A DNA stretch of 64,000 nucleotides from the NCBI GenBank assembly GCA_947494675.1, contig CANLVP010000001.1, positions 1,686,001 through 1,750,000 on the forward strand, given 5' to 3'. The position numbers and the translations under genes are program-made. This DNA comes from an uncultured Paracoccaceae bacterium. Lineage in GTDB: Bacteria > Pseudomonadota > Alphaproteobacteria > Rhodobacterales > Rhodobacteraceae. The notes below the pieces were generated by a model, which was given only the letters and a program-made list of their open reading frames with translations, did no database searches and was not told the origin of the DNA. Positions within the stretch are counted from its first letter, which is position 1; each line of letters opens with the position of its first letter. Below are positions 33,042 to 41,431 of this stretch, piece by piece.

Positions 33042-33407
33042 TCAGAGCGACCACAGGATGACGCCCGTGGCAAAAGCTGCAAAGCTCATGATGGCCGCCA
33101 AAAGGGTAAAGTTGCGGGTCGGTGTCGCCTCAACATCGCTTTCGCGTAGTCGAGAGAACGTCTTGCAGGCTTGATGACGAGCCGACCAAAAGATCAAAAT
33201 GGCAGTAAGCAAAAACAGGCTCGCGACGGATTTTGCGGCCCACGTGGGTTCAAATGCGCCAAACACAGCTTTGAGGCCGATGGCGACACCGATTGCGCCT
33301 AAGCCTGTGCCCATCCAACTGGAAAACGTGCGCTCATTGGCCATGATTGTCCGATCTTCGGCCCAATTGGTGCGGTCTTCAGCGAGCTTGGTGTTGTCGT
33401 TTGTCAT
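33042..33407 (-). CDS. DUF202 family small membrane protein
   Basis: A 121-residue membrane protein of the DUF202/YidH family. The diagnostic N-terminal pattern is LAEDRTNWAEDRTIMANERTF, followed by three hydrophobic segments (SSWMGTGLGAIGVAIGLKAVF, SVASLFLLTAILIFW, FTLLAAIMSFAAFATGVIL). Function is unknown in the family. I start at the ATG before TNDNTKLAEDR; an extension of 42 codons upstream is not conserved-looking and overlaps the space before the ankyrin gene. It lies between dnaX and a divergent ankyrin gene. Confidence 0.85.
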   Translation of the reverse strand: MTNDNTKLAEDRTNWAEDRTIMANERTFSSWMGTGLGAIGVAIGLKAVFGAFEPTWAAKSVASLFLLTAILIFWSARHQACKTFSRLRESDVEATPTRNFTLLAAIMSFAAFATGVILWSL

Positions 33408-33591
33408 CCATAAACACCTAGCACAGCGATTGTGATTGAAAAGCTGATGTTGTATGTTTGACGCGCCGGAAGGGCGGCAACCTGGTTCGCGGAAAGCTGA
33501 TGACAGCACCCTGAAACGACCCGAGACGGCCATATCTGGTTTTTCTCATTGCCCGGGCAGCGAACCGTTGGGCCAACGCATGAGGAAGCCC

Positions 33592-35112
33592 ATGAGCGAT
33601 CCACTCGAATACCTGCGCAGGCAGGCAAAAACCCTTCAAAAACAATATGAAACTGGCGACAAAGCTGCGGCTGACCGCGTGCACCCGCATGTGAATGGCA
33701 AGGCGTCTGGCCTGAAACGCGCCGATTTTCTGCACGTCATCGCGCTGGAAAACAGCTTTGCCACTTGGCCGCAGATGAAAGAGGCGGTCGAGGCATTTGG
33801 GATGGATCGGGCGACGAAGGTGCAGCGGCTCAAGATCGCTTTGGCCCATGGTCAGACCGGGATCATCAAAAGGTTAATGGATGAGGTGCCCGATCTGGCT
33901 GAGGGGCACTTTGGCTTGCAGGTCGCACTCTTGCAGGACGGGCCGGTTTTGGCGGCGTTGCGGGACGATCCGGGGTTGGCGGTGCGGCCCGCGGGGCCAC
34001 GTTTGCCGATGATCCATTTGGCGTTTTCCAAGGCCGTGCACGTTTGGCCGGATCGGGCAGATGCGATGCTGGCGATTGCGGAAAATCTGGTGGCGCATGG
34101 GGCCGATGTGAACGCTTCGGTGGATCACGATGGGCATCCATTATCGGCGCTTTATGGTGCCATTGGACATGCGGATAACATGGTGCTGGGGCGTTGGTTG
34201 CTGGAACATGGGGCCGATCCAAACGACGGTGAATCGCTCTATCATGCGACGGAGCTGGGTCACCATGACGGGCTGAAGATGCTGCTGGAACACGGCGCAA
34301 AACCCAATGGAACCAATGCCTTGTTGCGGGCCATGGACTTTGACGACGTCGTGGCGGTGCAGATGTTGCTGGAGGCTGGTGCCGACCCCAATGGGTTTGA
34401 GGCGGGACCAGTGGGCGGCGAGATGCCTTGGGTGATTCCGGCCTTGCACCAAGCCGCGCGGCGGCAGGTATCGGACGAGATGTGCCGTGTTTTGTTGGAC
34501 GCCGGGGCTGATCCGGGACGGGAATATATGTGGGCCAGCGCCTATGCCTTTGCGCGGGTTTTTGGCCATGCTGGACTGGCAAAAATGATCGAAGCCAAGG
34601 GCAATGTCCCTCTCCTTTCGGCAGAAGAAAAACTGCTGGCCATGGCGGCTGAGGGTAGGGTTCCGGAGGGGACCTATCTGGATGAGGCGCAATTGCCGAA
34701 GGCTTATGAACATATCATCCGGGAGATGGTGCATCTGCCGGGAAAACTGCCGCATATCAAACGGTTAGTGGCGTTGGGGTTGTTCTATGACAAGCCCGAC
34801 AACGAGAAATTAACGCCTGTGCAGGTCGCAGGATGGGAAGGGTTAACGGAGCAGATGTCCTATTTCCTCAGTCTGCGCCCTGATCTGGGCCATAAAAACG
34901 CCTATGGCGGCACGCTTTTGAGCACGATTGTCCATGGGTCTGAGAACGCGCCGAAGGGTCCGGAAAAGGACCATGTGGGATGCGCGCGGATCGCGTTGGA
35001 GGAAGGCGTCGCACTGCCAAAACAGGCGGTGAGGCTGGCCGGTGATCCGGCAATGGCTGCATTCCTAAGCGAATGGGCGGCGGCGCATCCGGGGCAGGTG
35101 ACGGATGGCTGA
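33592..35112 (+). CDS. Ankyrin-repeat protein
   Basis: A 506-residue soluble protein with no signal peptide. After a helical N-terminus (DPLEYLRRQAKTLQKQYETGD), ankyrin-type repeats run through the middle. Examples are IAENLVAHGADVNASVDHDGHPLSALYGAIGHADN, LGRWLLEHGADPNDGESLYHATELGHHDGLKMLLEHGAKPNG and VQMLLEAGADPNG. They form a protein-binding surface. The chosen ATG has GAGGAA five bases before it; the longer open frame upstream is weak. It overlaps the following phosphatase gene by eight bases, so the two probably act in one process. The partner is unknown. Confidence 0.85.
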   Translation: MSDPLEYLRRQAKTLQKQYETGDKAAADRVHPHVNGKASGLKRADFLHVIALENSFATWPQMKEAVEAFGMDRATKVQRLKIALAHGQTGIIKRLMDEVPDLAEGHFGLQVALLQDGPVLAALRDDPGLAVRPAGPRLPMIHLAFSKAVHVWPDRADAMLAIAENLVAHGADVNASVDHDGHPLSALYGAIGHADNMVLGRWLLEHGADPNDGESLYHATELGHHDGLKMLLEHGAKPNGTNALLRAMDFDDVVAVQMLLEAGADPNGFEAGPVGGEMPWVIPALHQAARRQVSDEMCRVLLDAGADPGREYMWASAYAFARVFGHAGLAKMIEAKGNVPLLSAEEKLLAMAAEGRVPEGTYLDEAQLPKAYEHIIREMVHLPGKLPHIKRLVALGLFYDKPDNEKLTPVQVAGWEGLTEQMSYFLSLRPDLGHKNAYGGTLLSTIVHGSENAPKGPEKDHVGCARIALEEGVALPKQAVRLAGDPAMAAFLSEWAAAHPGQVTDG

Positions 35113-35605
35113 GTTCGCCATTCATGAGGTGCCGGTGGGGGGTGGCATTCTGGCCATTTCACCTCTGCCGGGACGCACGCGGCACTATGCGGCGGACTGG
35201 CAACGGTTGATGGCATGGGGGCCGGAAGTCGTTGTTTCCATGACGGAAATGCACGAGCTGGACCGCAAGGGCGCAGGCACGCTTGGCACGGATTTGCAGA
35301 ACGCAGGCGTGATCTGGCGGCACCTGCCGGTGCCGGATTACGGCACACCGGATGCGGCACTTGATGCCGTCTGGCCTGCCTTGCAGGACGAGGTTTTGGC
35401 GGTGCTGGCAAAGGGCGGCAAGGTGCTGGTCCATTGCTTTGGCGGCTGTGGCCGGTCGGGGATGGTGGTGCTGCGGCTGATGCAAGCGGCGGGGGTGCAA
35501 GATGCGCTCAATCAATTGCGTGCTGTGCGGCCCTGTGCGGTCGAGACCGAGGCGCAGATGAATTGGGCGCTGCAAGCGTTAACAAATCCGGGAAAACAAG
35601 GTTAA
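35105..35605 (+). CDS. Dual-specificity/tyrosine phosphatase-like protein
   Basis: A 166-residue cysteine-dependent phosphatase of the protein-tyrosine phosphatase superfamily. The P-loop HCFGGCGRSG matches HCx5R(S/T) and holds the catalytic cysteine and arginine. The likely general acid is the aspartate in LPVPDYGTPD. The overall pattern resembles the CDKN3/DSP subgroup. It is coupled to the ankyrin gene, which could act as its targeting partner. The substrate is unknown. Confidence 0.88.
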   Translation: MAEFAIHEVPVGGGILAISPLPGRTRHYAADWQRLMAWGPEVVVSMTEMHELDRKGAGTLGTDLQNAGVIWRHLPVPDYGTPDAALDAVWPALQDEVLAVLAKGGKVLVHCFGGCGRSGMVVLRLMQAAGVQDALNQLRAVRPCAVETEAQMNWALQALTNPGKQG

Positions 35606-35683
35606 CGACTCGCGGAGTTAACGGGCGCAAATCCAAAAGTTAACGGATGCAGAACCCATGCAGAACCGATGCACAACCCATGC
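35578..35683. repeat. GTTAAC cluster and 11-bp tandem repeat after the phosphatase gene
   Basis: Four GTTAAC sites lie at 35578, 35601, 35617 and 35639, and then three copies plus four bases of ATGCAGAACCC (35647-35683, period 11). The first GTTAAC is inside the phosphatase gene; the rest are intergenic. The spacings (23, 16, 22) do not fit CtrA sites. Up to the rsgA end at 35802 I see nothing else except one further TTAACG at 35723. Confidence 0.6.
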
Positions 35684-35801
35684 GCATCAGAGGCGCAGAT
35701 CACCCTGATAAACGCTGCGTGCTTAACGTTTGCCGAACGGCACCCGCGATGGCGGGATTGGCGGCACAGGGGGCTGTGCCGCGCAATCTGCGGAATAGGC
35801 G

Positions 35802-36857
35802 CTAGCGGTTCTTTTTCTTTTGCGTCGCGCTGCGATACATCTTGCCCAGCTTGCGGTAGCGGTCGCGCGCCTCGGCAATTGTTTCGGTGGCGTGCTGGTC
35901 TTCGCGCTTGAGCTTATTATAGCGCTTGAGCCGGTCAGGATCGACGTCGCCGACGGCAATCGCTGCCTGCACCGCACAGCCCGGTTCGCTTTCATGGGCG
36001 CAGTCGCGGAATTTGCACAGGCCCGCCAGTTCGGTGATTTCCGAAAACGTCGCCTCAATCCCTGCCGCCACGTCCGCCACGCCAAGGCCGCGCATCCCCG
36101 GCGTGTCGATCAGCCAGCCGCCGCCCGGCATCGGGTGCAGGCTGCGGTCGGTAGTGGTGTGGCGGCCGCGCGCGTCGTCTTCGCGGATGCCTTGGGTCGC
36201 GGCGTCGCCCCCGGTGAGCGCATTGGCCACGGTGGTTTTGCCCACCCCCGATGACCCCGCAAGAGCCACAGTCTGGCCCGGCCCGCACCAGAGCGCCAGG
36301 TGGTCCACGACAGAGGCGTCGGTGGCGTCAACAGCGACCACAGCAAGGTCGCGGCCAAGGGCCTGTGCCTTTTGGGTGTAGCTGTCGGGGTCGTCCGACA
36401 TATCGGCCTTGGTCAGCAGGATCACTGGGGTGATGTCCGCGTCATTGGCGAGTGCCAGATAGCGTTCGAGCCGTGCGGGGTTGAAGTCAGCGTTGCAGGA
36501 GGTGGTGATAAAGAGCGTATCAAGGTTGGCCGCAATCAATTGGCGGTCGCCTGTCAGATGCTCTTTGCCACGTTGCAGGATCGTTGCGCGGTCCAGCACG
36601 CGGATGACGCGGTGGCGGTCGAGATCGGCCAGCACCCAGTCGCCCACGGCCAGCTCCCCGGTCGAGGTGCCGGGGTCCAGCGTCAGGTCGATGGGGCCAT
36701 CCGTGGTCAGCCCGGTGACGGAGGCCCGCTGCACGCCCGAGATGCGCGCAGGGGTCAGGGTTTCGAGTTCGTCGATGTCGCATTGCGACACGTAGCGATT
36801 GGTCCAGCCGAGATCGGCAAGGGTATATTCAACGGTCAATGGTCTGTCCTTTGACAT
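35802..36857 (-). CDS. rsgA: Ribosome small-subunit maturation GTPase RsgA
   Basis: A circularly permuted GTPase that checks late 30S subunit assembly. Over 351 residues: an OB-fold start (RISGVQRASVTGLTTDGPIDL); the permuted motifs LLTKADMSD (G4) first, then GSSGVGKTTVANAL (G1) and DTPGMRGLG (G3); and a C-terminal zinc site CKFRDCAHESEPGC. I take the ATG before SKDRPLTVEYTL; a GTG six codons earlier is possible. It appears monocistronic, with the SRP RNA gene upstream on the same strand. Confidence 0.95.
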   Translation of the reverse strand: MSKDRPLTVEYTLADLGWTNRYVSQCDIDELETLTPARISGVQRASVTGLTTDGPIDLTLDPGTSTGELAVGDWVLADLDRHRVIRVLDRATILQRGKEHLTGDRQLIAANLDTLFITTSCNADFNPARLERYLALANDADITPVILLTKADMSDDPDSYTQKAQALGRDLAVVAVDATDASVVDHLALWCGPGQTVALAGSSGVGKTTVANALTGGDAATQGIREDDARGRHTTTDRSLHPMPGGGWLIDTPGMRGLGVADVAAGIEATFSEITELAGLCKFRDCAHESEPGCAVQAAIAVGDVDPDRLKRYNKLKREDQHATETIAEARDRYRKLGKMYRSATQKKKNR

Positions 36858-37072
36858 AGGAAAAGGGCGGCCCACATGCGGGGGCCGGGCGTTTCCGGTC
36901 GGGACGATTTGGAATAGGTCAGCGTGCCCGGACCGGGGAGGTGTGCGACTGGGTCATCTTTGTCCTCCCTCTGCGGGGTTGCGTTGATCCGGTTGTGTTG
37001 GATTCCACCAAAATCGCGAAGAGCGGTTTCTGCTTTATCCAACGCCGCAACTTTGCTGCGCAAAGTCACTTG

Positions 37073-37171
37073 GGTGAGAGGCTGACAACGACCCAAGCGG
37101 GGCTCGTTATGGCTGCTTCCTTCCGGACCTGACCAGGTTGGCGAGGTGCCTGCCCGCGCCAACCTCTCAGG
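37073..37171 (-). ncRNA. ffs: Signal recognition particle RNA, small bacterial type (4.5S)
   Basis: The minus strand contains the universal SRP domain IV core GGTCAGGTCCGGAAGGAAGC followed by AGCC. Closing arms TGAGAGGTTG at the 5' end and CAGCCTCTCA at the 3' end pair to give a hairpin of about 100 bases. This is the RNA bound by Ffh for co-translational targeting. It lies in the gap between the phosphodiesterase gene and rsgA. Confidence 0.96.
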
Positions 37172-37207
37172 GGTCATATATGCCGCAAATTGGCTTCGCG
37201 CAAGACG

Positions 37208-39034
37208 CTAGGACATCAGGTCCATGCCGATAAAGCCCGGCGAAAGTGGCGCGTCGGGCGCAAGGGTCACGCCCGGTGGCGGTGGTGTGATGGTCCGGGC
37301 GCCCGCTGCCGTGGCAAAACGGGCGGGGGTTTGCAGGCTGGCAGCAAAACCCAAGTTCGGGGCGGGGCCTTTGGCGGGCACGCCGTTGGCCACCAAATAA
37401 TTGATGAGGATCTGCGGCAGGCCAAGGTCCGAGGTGTAGACGATGTCCTGACCCGGGATCACCGTCAGCCCGCCACCGCCATGGGCGCGGTAGCTGGTGG
37501 TGGCCACAAGAAACAGCGCATCATCGGCGAGCGGTTTGCCGTCATAGGTGATGTCGCGGACCCGCGTGGGGCGGGCGGGGTTGTCATCAAGGCGCGGCGG
37601 CACGGTCAGGTCCATCCGGTAGCGCAGCCCGTGGAACTGATCAAAGTAATAGGCGGGCACTTGCGGGTCGATCATGCTGCGGTCCGCGGCGTCGCGGGCG
37701 AGCACGCGGTAGTAGCGGCTGGCCTGTTCCAGCCAGTTGCGGATCTGCCAGCCGCGCCGCAGCACGCCGCACATTGGGTTATCAAAGGGAATGATCGCCG
37801 TGATATCGCGGCGGGTCAGCGGCCCCGGCGGGATGTCGATGTAATTGCCCGGTCCCCCGTGCCCGCCTGCGCGGTAGGGCGAGGTGGTCGCCAGCACCGG
37901 CAGGTCGGCGTAGTCAGTGCCAGAAAGCGCCTGCGTGATAGCAGCGATTTGGGCGGCAGCCAAAAGCGGGGCTGTGTCGTCTTGCCCGATGGCGGCAAAG
38001 TAGCTGGTGAGGCGCCGGGGCGTTTGGCAAATGTCGGTGCGCAGATGCGCCAGCACCTTGGACTGATCGTCGGCGACATAGCGGTTGATCGCCGTCTGGG
38101 CGGCACTTTCGGGTGCGACGCGTTTCGGATCGGGGTTGCGCAGTTCAACATGGTGGCCCGCGATGTGCCAGCCATCGGGGTCCAGCGTCAGGTCAAGGTC
38201 CACCACCCCCAGGGCGCGCCCGTAGGCCCCGGCCATCACGGCGGGCTTGCCACACAGGGTCGCGTTTTCGATGTCGGTCTCGGCAAGGCCTGCAAAGTCC
38301 GGCCCCGGAAAGCGATCGTGGGTATGGCCCGCAAAGACCACGTCGATCCCCGGCAGGCTGGCAAGGTGGAGCGCTGCGTTTTCGGTGCTGGCGCTGCGGG
38401 GCGCGTCGGAAATCCCGGCGTGGCACAGTGCCACCACCACATCCGCCCCGGCGCGGTGCAAAGCGGGCAGGTGGCTGCGGGCGGCGGCGATGATATCGTC
38501 AGTCTGGATCGCACCGTTGAGCGCGTGAGCGTTCCAATCCACCACCTGCGGCGTGACAAAACCGATCACCCCGATTTTGAGCGGATAGCTTTGCCCGTCA
38601 GAGCCGGTGACATCGCGGGTCAGCACGGTCCAGGGGGCCACGTAATTGCGCGTGGGCGTCGTGCGCACATTGCTGCAGACAACGGGCATGTCACAGCCCG
38701 CCAGCACGCTTGTCAGATAGGGCAAACCATAGTCAAATTCATGATTGCCCAGCGTGATCGCGTCATAGGCAAGCGTGTTGAACGCATGGGCAATAGGGCT
38801 TGGGCCACCGGGTGCGGACTGGCGGGCCAGATGATCGGCCAGCGGTGTGCCCTGCAGGAAATCACCGTTGTCGAACAGAAGGGTCGTCGCGACCTCGGCC
38901 CGGGCCTCTTCGATCAGGGGAACAAGCTGCGTCAGGCCCTGATTGAGCGCAGGGCCGTCCGACAGATAATCATACCCCAAAAGGTGCATGTGCAGATCGG
39001 TGGTTTCAAGAAGACGCAGGCGCGCGGTGACCAT
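37208..39034 (-). CDS. 2',3'-cyclic-nucleotide 2'-phosphodiesterase / 3'-nucleotidase family protein
   Basis: A 608-residue metallophosphatase with a 5'-nucleotidase C-terminal domain, predicted to open 2',3'-cyclic nucleotides and then release phosphate. The two-metal core is seen in LLETTDLHMHLLGYDY, FDNGDFLQGTPLAD, TLGNHEFDYG and VFAGHTHDRFPG. The C-terminal substrate domain has FDNPMCGVLRRGWQI and FHGLRYRMDLTV. CpdB proteins are usually periplasmic, but no signal peptide is visible from the chosen ATG (MVTARLRLLETTDLH). A much longer open frame upstream crosses the divergent nudC start and is rejected. It could use products of the window's RNase T2. Confidence 0.9.
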   Translation of the reverse strand: MVTARLRLLETTDLHMHLLGYDYLSDGPALNQGLTQLVPLIEEARAEVATTLLFDNGDFLQGTPLADHLARQSAPGGPSPIAHAFNTLAYDAITLGNHEFDYGLPYLTSVLAGCDMPVVCSNVRTTPTRNYVAPWTVLTRDVTGSDGQSYPLKIGVIGFVTPQVVDWNAHALNGAIQTDDIIAAARSHLPALHRAGADVVVALCHAGISDAPRSASTENAALHLASLPGIDVVFAGHTHDRFPGPDFAGLAETDIENATLCGKPAVMAGAYGRALGVVDLDLTLDPDGWHIAGHHVELRNPDPKRVAPESAAQTAINRYVADDQSKVLAHLRTDICQTPRRLTSYFAAIGQDDTAPLLAAAQIAAITQALSGTDYADLPVLATTSPYRAGGHGGPGNYIDIPPGPLTRRDITAIIPFDNPMCGVLRRGWQIRNWLEQASRYYRVLARDAADRSMIDPQVPAYYFDQFHGLRYRMDLTVPPRLDDNPARPTRVRDITYDGKPLADDALFLVATTSYRAHGGGGLTVIPGQDIVYTSDLGLPQILINYLVANGVPAKGPAPNLGFAASLQTPARFATAAGARTITPPPPGVTLAPDAPLSPGFIGMDLMS

Positions 39035-39175
39035 CGGATGTCCGGGGTTAACTTTGGTTAAGGCGAATGTAGCGCCCGCAGAGCGCATCACAACCCTAAC
39101 GGGTGAAACATCGCAAGGAGAAAATTCGACTGTGGTGAATTGCGCAGGCGGGCCTGCCGTGTCACCAACGCGGCC

Positions 39176-40123
39176 ATGAAAGATGCAGAAACAGTAACAT
39201 TCGGGCGCGGCGGGATCGACCGCGCGGCAGAGCAACGCCCAGAGGCTGCAACCCTGGCCCAGACGGCGCAGCAAATCATCCTGCTCTGGCGGGGCAAACC
39301 GATGCTGATTGGTGATGCGCTGGTGCGGGTGGCGGCGGATCATGCCGTGCTGCGCGATGCCAATCCGAACCTTATTCTGCTGGGCCGCGACGCAGGCGCG
39401 CTGGTCTTTGCCGCTGATCTGTCGGGCTGGACGCCGGATGATCTGGACGATGCGGCGCTGAACACGTTTCTGGACCCCAGCGAACAGCGGCACCCGGCCT
39501 TGCCCGAAACCCATGTCTTTGCGGAATTGCGTGCCGTGATGACGCGGCTCAGCCGCGCGGATGCAGAGCTGGCGGCGACGGCGCGGGCGATCTTTGGCTG
39601 GCATCGCAGTCACCGGTTTTGTGCCGCCTGCGGGCAGGAAAGCCGCTTTGCCATGGGCGGCTGGCAGCGCAATTGCGATGCATGTGGCACGCATCATTTT
39701 CCACGCACCGACCCGGTGGTGATCATGCTGATCACCCATGGCAATAGCGTGCTGTTGGGCCGTTCCCCGGGCTGGCCCGAAGGGATGTATTCGCTGCTTG
39801 CAGGCTTTGTCGAACCCGGTGAGACGCTGGAGGCCGCGGTGCGCCGCGAAGTGCTAGAGGAAAGCGGGATCACGGTGGGCCCGGTGGAATACCTATCGAG
39901 CCAGCCTTGGCCCTTTCCATCATCATTGATGTTTGGCTGTCGCGGCACGGCGCTCGATACCAAAATCACCATTGATCCCGCAGAGATTGAAGACGCGCGC
40001 TGGGTCACACGCGAAGAGATGGCCGATGTATTCGCCGGGCAACACCCAGAGATTTTGCCCGCCCGCAAAGGGGCCATCGCGCACTTTTTGCTGGAAAACT
40101 GGCTGGCGGACAGGCTGGATTAA
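39176..40123 (+). CDS. nudC: NAD(+) diphosphatase / RNA deNADding Nudix hydrolase NudC
   Basis: A 315-residue Nudix enzyme that splits NAD(H) and can remove NAD caps from RNA. It has an N-terminal domain, a zinc ribbon (CAACGQES with NCDACGTHHFPR), a Nudix box GFVEPGETLEAAVRREVLEESG, and the NudC signature SQPWPFPSSLM right after it. Length and order match the family. I start at the ATG before KDAETVTFGRGG. It is divergent from the phosphodiesterase gene. Confidence 0.95.
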   Translation: MKDAETVTFGRGGIDRAAEQRPEAATLAQTAQQIILLWRGKPMLIGDALVRVAADHAVLRDANPNLILLGRDAGALVFAADLSGWTPDDLDDAALNTFLDPSEQRHPALPETHVFAELRAVMTRLSRADAELAATARAIFGWHRSHRFCAACGQESRFAMGGWQRNCDACGTHHFPRTDPVVIMLITHGNSVLLGRSPGWPEGMYSLLAGFVEPGETLEAAVRREVLEESGITVGPVEYLSSQPWPFPSSLMFGCRGTALDTKITIDPAEIEDARWVTREEMADVFAGQHPEILPARKGAIAHFLLENWLADRLD

Positions 40124-40174
40124 CCTCATCTACGCAAAGACGCCGGACAACAGGCGCGACAGTTAGGGCGAGCC

Positions 40175-40639
40175 ATGAAATTCAGTTCACGCGAAGATAT
40201 CGAAGCGCCGATAGATCATGTCTATGCCGCAGTGACGGATTTTGGCGCCTATGAACGTCAGGCGCTGCGGCGCGGTGCGGATGTGCGTCGCACTGATGGC
40301 AGCGGTCCTGCGGTGCTGGGGTCCACGTGGGATGTGGCGTTCAGCTATCGCGGCAAGGATCGCAAGCTGAAGGCCAAGCTGGTGCGCTATGATGATCAGG
40401 GGTTGCAGCTGGATACGACCTCCTCTGGGATCGATGGGCAAACGGTGATTGATCTGGTGCCGCTGTCGCCCAAACGCACGCGGCTTGCAGTGTCGATTGA
40501 GATGAAAGCCAAGTCGCTGCCTGCGCGGTTGTTGCTGCAATCGCTCAAGCTGGCCAAGGCGAGCCTGACCACACGTTTCAAAAAGCGGGTGGCCGATTTC
40601 GCAAGCGACGTCGAAAGCCGGTATAAGCCCGGCGCTTAG
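40175..40639 (+). CDS. SRPBCC (START-like) domain protein
   Basis: A 154-residue soluble protein with the SRPBCC fold pattern: the N-terminal strand FSSREDIEAPIDHVYAAVTDFGAYE, a central beta sheet and a long C-terminal helix (RLLLQSLKLAKASLTTRFKKRVADFASDVE). Such proteins bind hydrophobic ligands in a deep cavity. The ligand is unknown. It follows nudC on the same strand with a 51-base gap and could share its transcript. Confidence 0.85.
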   Translation: MKFSSREDIEAPIDHVYAAVTDFGAYERQALRRGADVRRTDGSGPAVLGSTWDVAFSYRGKDRKLKAKLVRYDDQGLQLDTTSSGIDGQTVIDLVPLSPKRTRLAVSIEMKAKSLPARLLLQSLKLAKASLTTRFKKRVADFASDVESRYKPGA

Positions 40640-40838
40640 GCGGCAAATCGCCGAATTTTAGTTGAAAATCAGGGTGCATGTTGGGTTTCGGGGAAAACTG
40701 CCGAATGCTGATGGCCATGCAATTTATGGTCCTGCAAAAAGTTAAAATTTGGGCGACGGAAACCCCGATGAGCGTCGTATAAGGACCAAGAACGGCGCGA
40801 GACGCGCCGAGGGTTTATAACAAAGAAGGACACTCCCC

Positions 40839-41372
40839 ATGATGAAACCTGCATTTACCGCCGCCCTGGTGGGGGCCATGTTTGCCGCAGGCGCAGCGCA
40901 GGCCGAAAACGTCGAGATTTATCTGGCTGATATGCTGGACAACTCGCAGAACGGCTATTGCGTCGATATTGCTGGCGGTCGCGAAGAAGCGGCTGATCCC
41001 GCTGATGGGCTGCAGGGGCACACCTGCTATAGCCCCGGTGGCGCGCTTGGGTTTGACCAGACATTTGACACCGAAAAGTTCGCCGATGGCCTGCTTTATA
41101 TGGTGAATTTTGATGTTTGCACGCAGATCACTTCGACCGCAGCGGGCAGTGAGCTTGAGCTGGCTGATTGTGATGGCAGCGAGGCGCAATCCTTTGCCTT
41201 CACCGGCGAGGGCGTGATTTCACCAACGGCGGCACCGGATATGTGCTTCACCGTCGGCGAAGACACCCGGTCGGGCCGCAGCGATGCCAACCAGATCAAG
41301 GAACTGACGCTTGAGGCCTGTTCAGACGATCTGGCCGCGTATCAGACCTGGGCTGTGCGCACCGCTGAGTGA
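40839..41372 (+). CDS. Secreted protein with a ricin-type (beta-trefoil) fold signature
   Basis: A 177-residue exported protein; the signal peptide is MMKPAFTAALVGAMFAAGAAQA. The mature part has six cysteines and repeats resembling ricin-B lectin units. Examples are GYCVDIAGGREEAADPADGLQGHTCYSPGG with DQTFD, then DVCTQITSTAAGSELELADCDGSEAQSFAF, then CFTVGEDTR with LEACSDDLAAYQTWAV. The C-D-x-x and Q-x-W-like ends suggest a carbohydrate-binding beta-trefoil. No enzyme domain is present. The 199-base gap upstream has a GC hairpin (CGGCGCG/CGCGCCG) just before the ribosome site. It is closed by a terminator. Confidence 0.78.
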   Translation: MMKPAFTAALVGAMFAAGAAQAENVEIYLADMLDNSQNGYCVDIAGGREEAADPADGLQGHTCYSPGGALGFDQTFDTEKFADGLLYMVNFDVCTQITSTAAGSELELADCDGSEAQSFAFTGEGVISPTAAPDMCFTVGEDTRSGRSDANQIKELTLEACSDDLAAYQTWAVRTAE

Positions 41373-41400
41373 TCGCGGCAACCCACGTTGAAAATTCGGA

Positions 41401-41429
41401 ACGGCCGCATCTTGGGTGCGGCCGTTTTT
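41401..41429 (+). terminator. Rho-independent terminator of the ricin-type protein gene
   Basis: ACGGCCGCA pairs with TGCGGCCGT around a seven-base loop, followed directly by TTTTT. It sits at the convergent end of the kinase gene. Confidence 0.85.
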
Positions 41430-41431
41430 GC

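Noticed and set aside
35647-35683. A CRISPR-like array
   Set aside because: The units are 11 bases in direct tandem with no spacers and no cas genes.
39048-39061. A CtrA-type site between the phosphodiesterase gene and nudC
   Set aside because: The two TTAA halves are six bases apart, not seven, so it misses the usual spacing.
39035-39739. An N-terminal extension of the cyclic-nucleotide phosphodiesterase
   Set aside because: It runs across the divergent nudC start and lacks domain features; the phosphatase fold begins right after the ATG at 39034.
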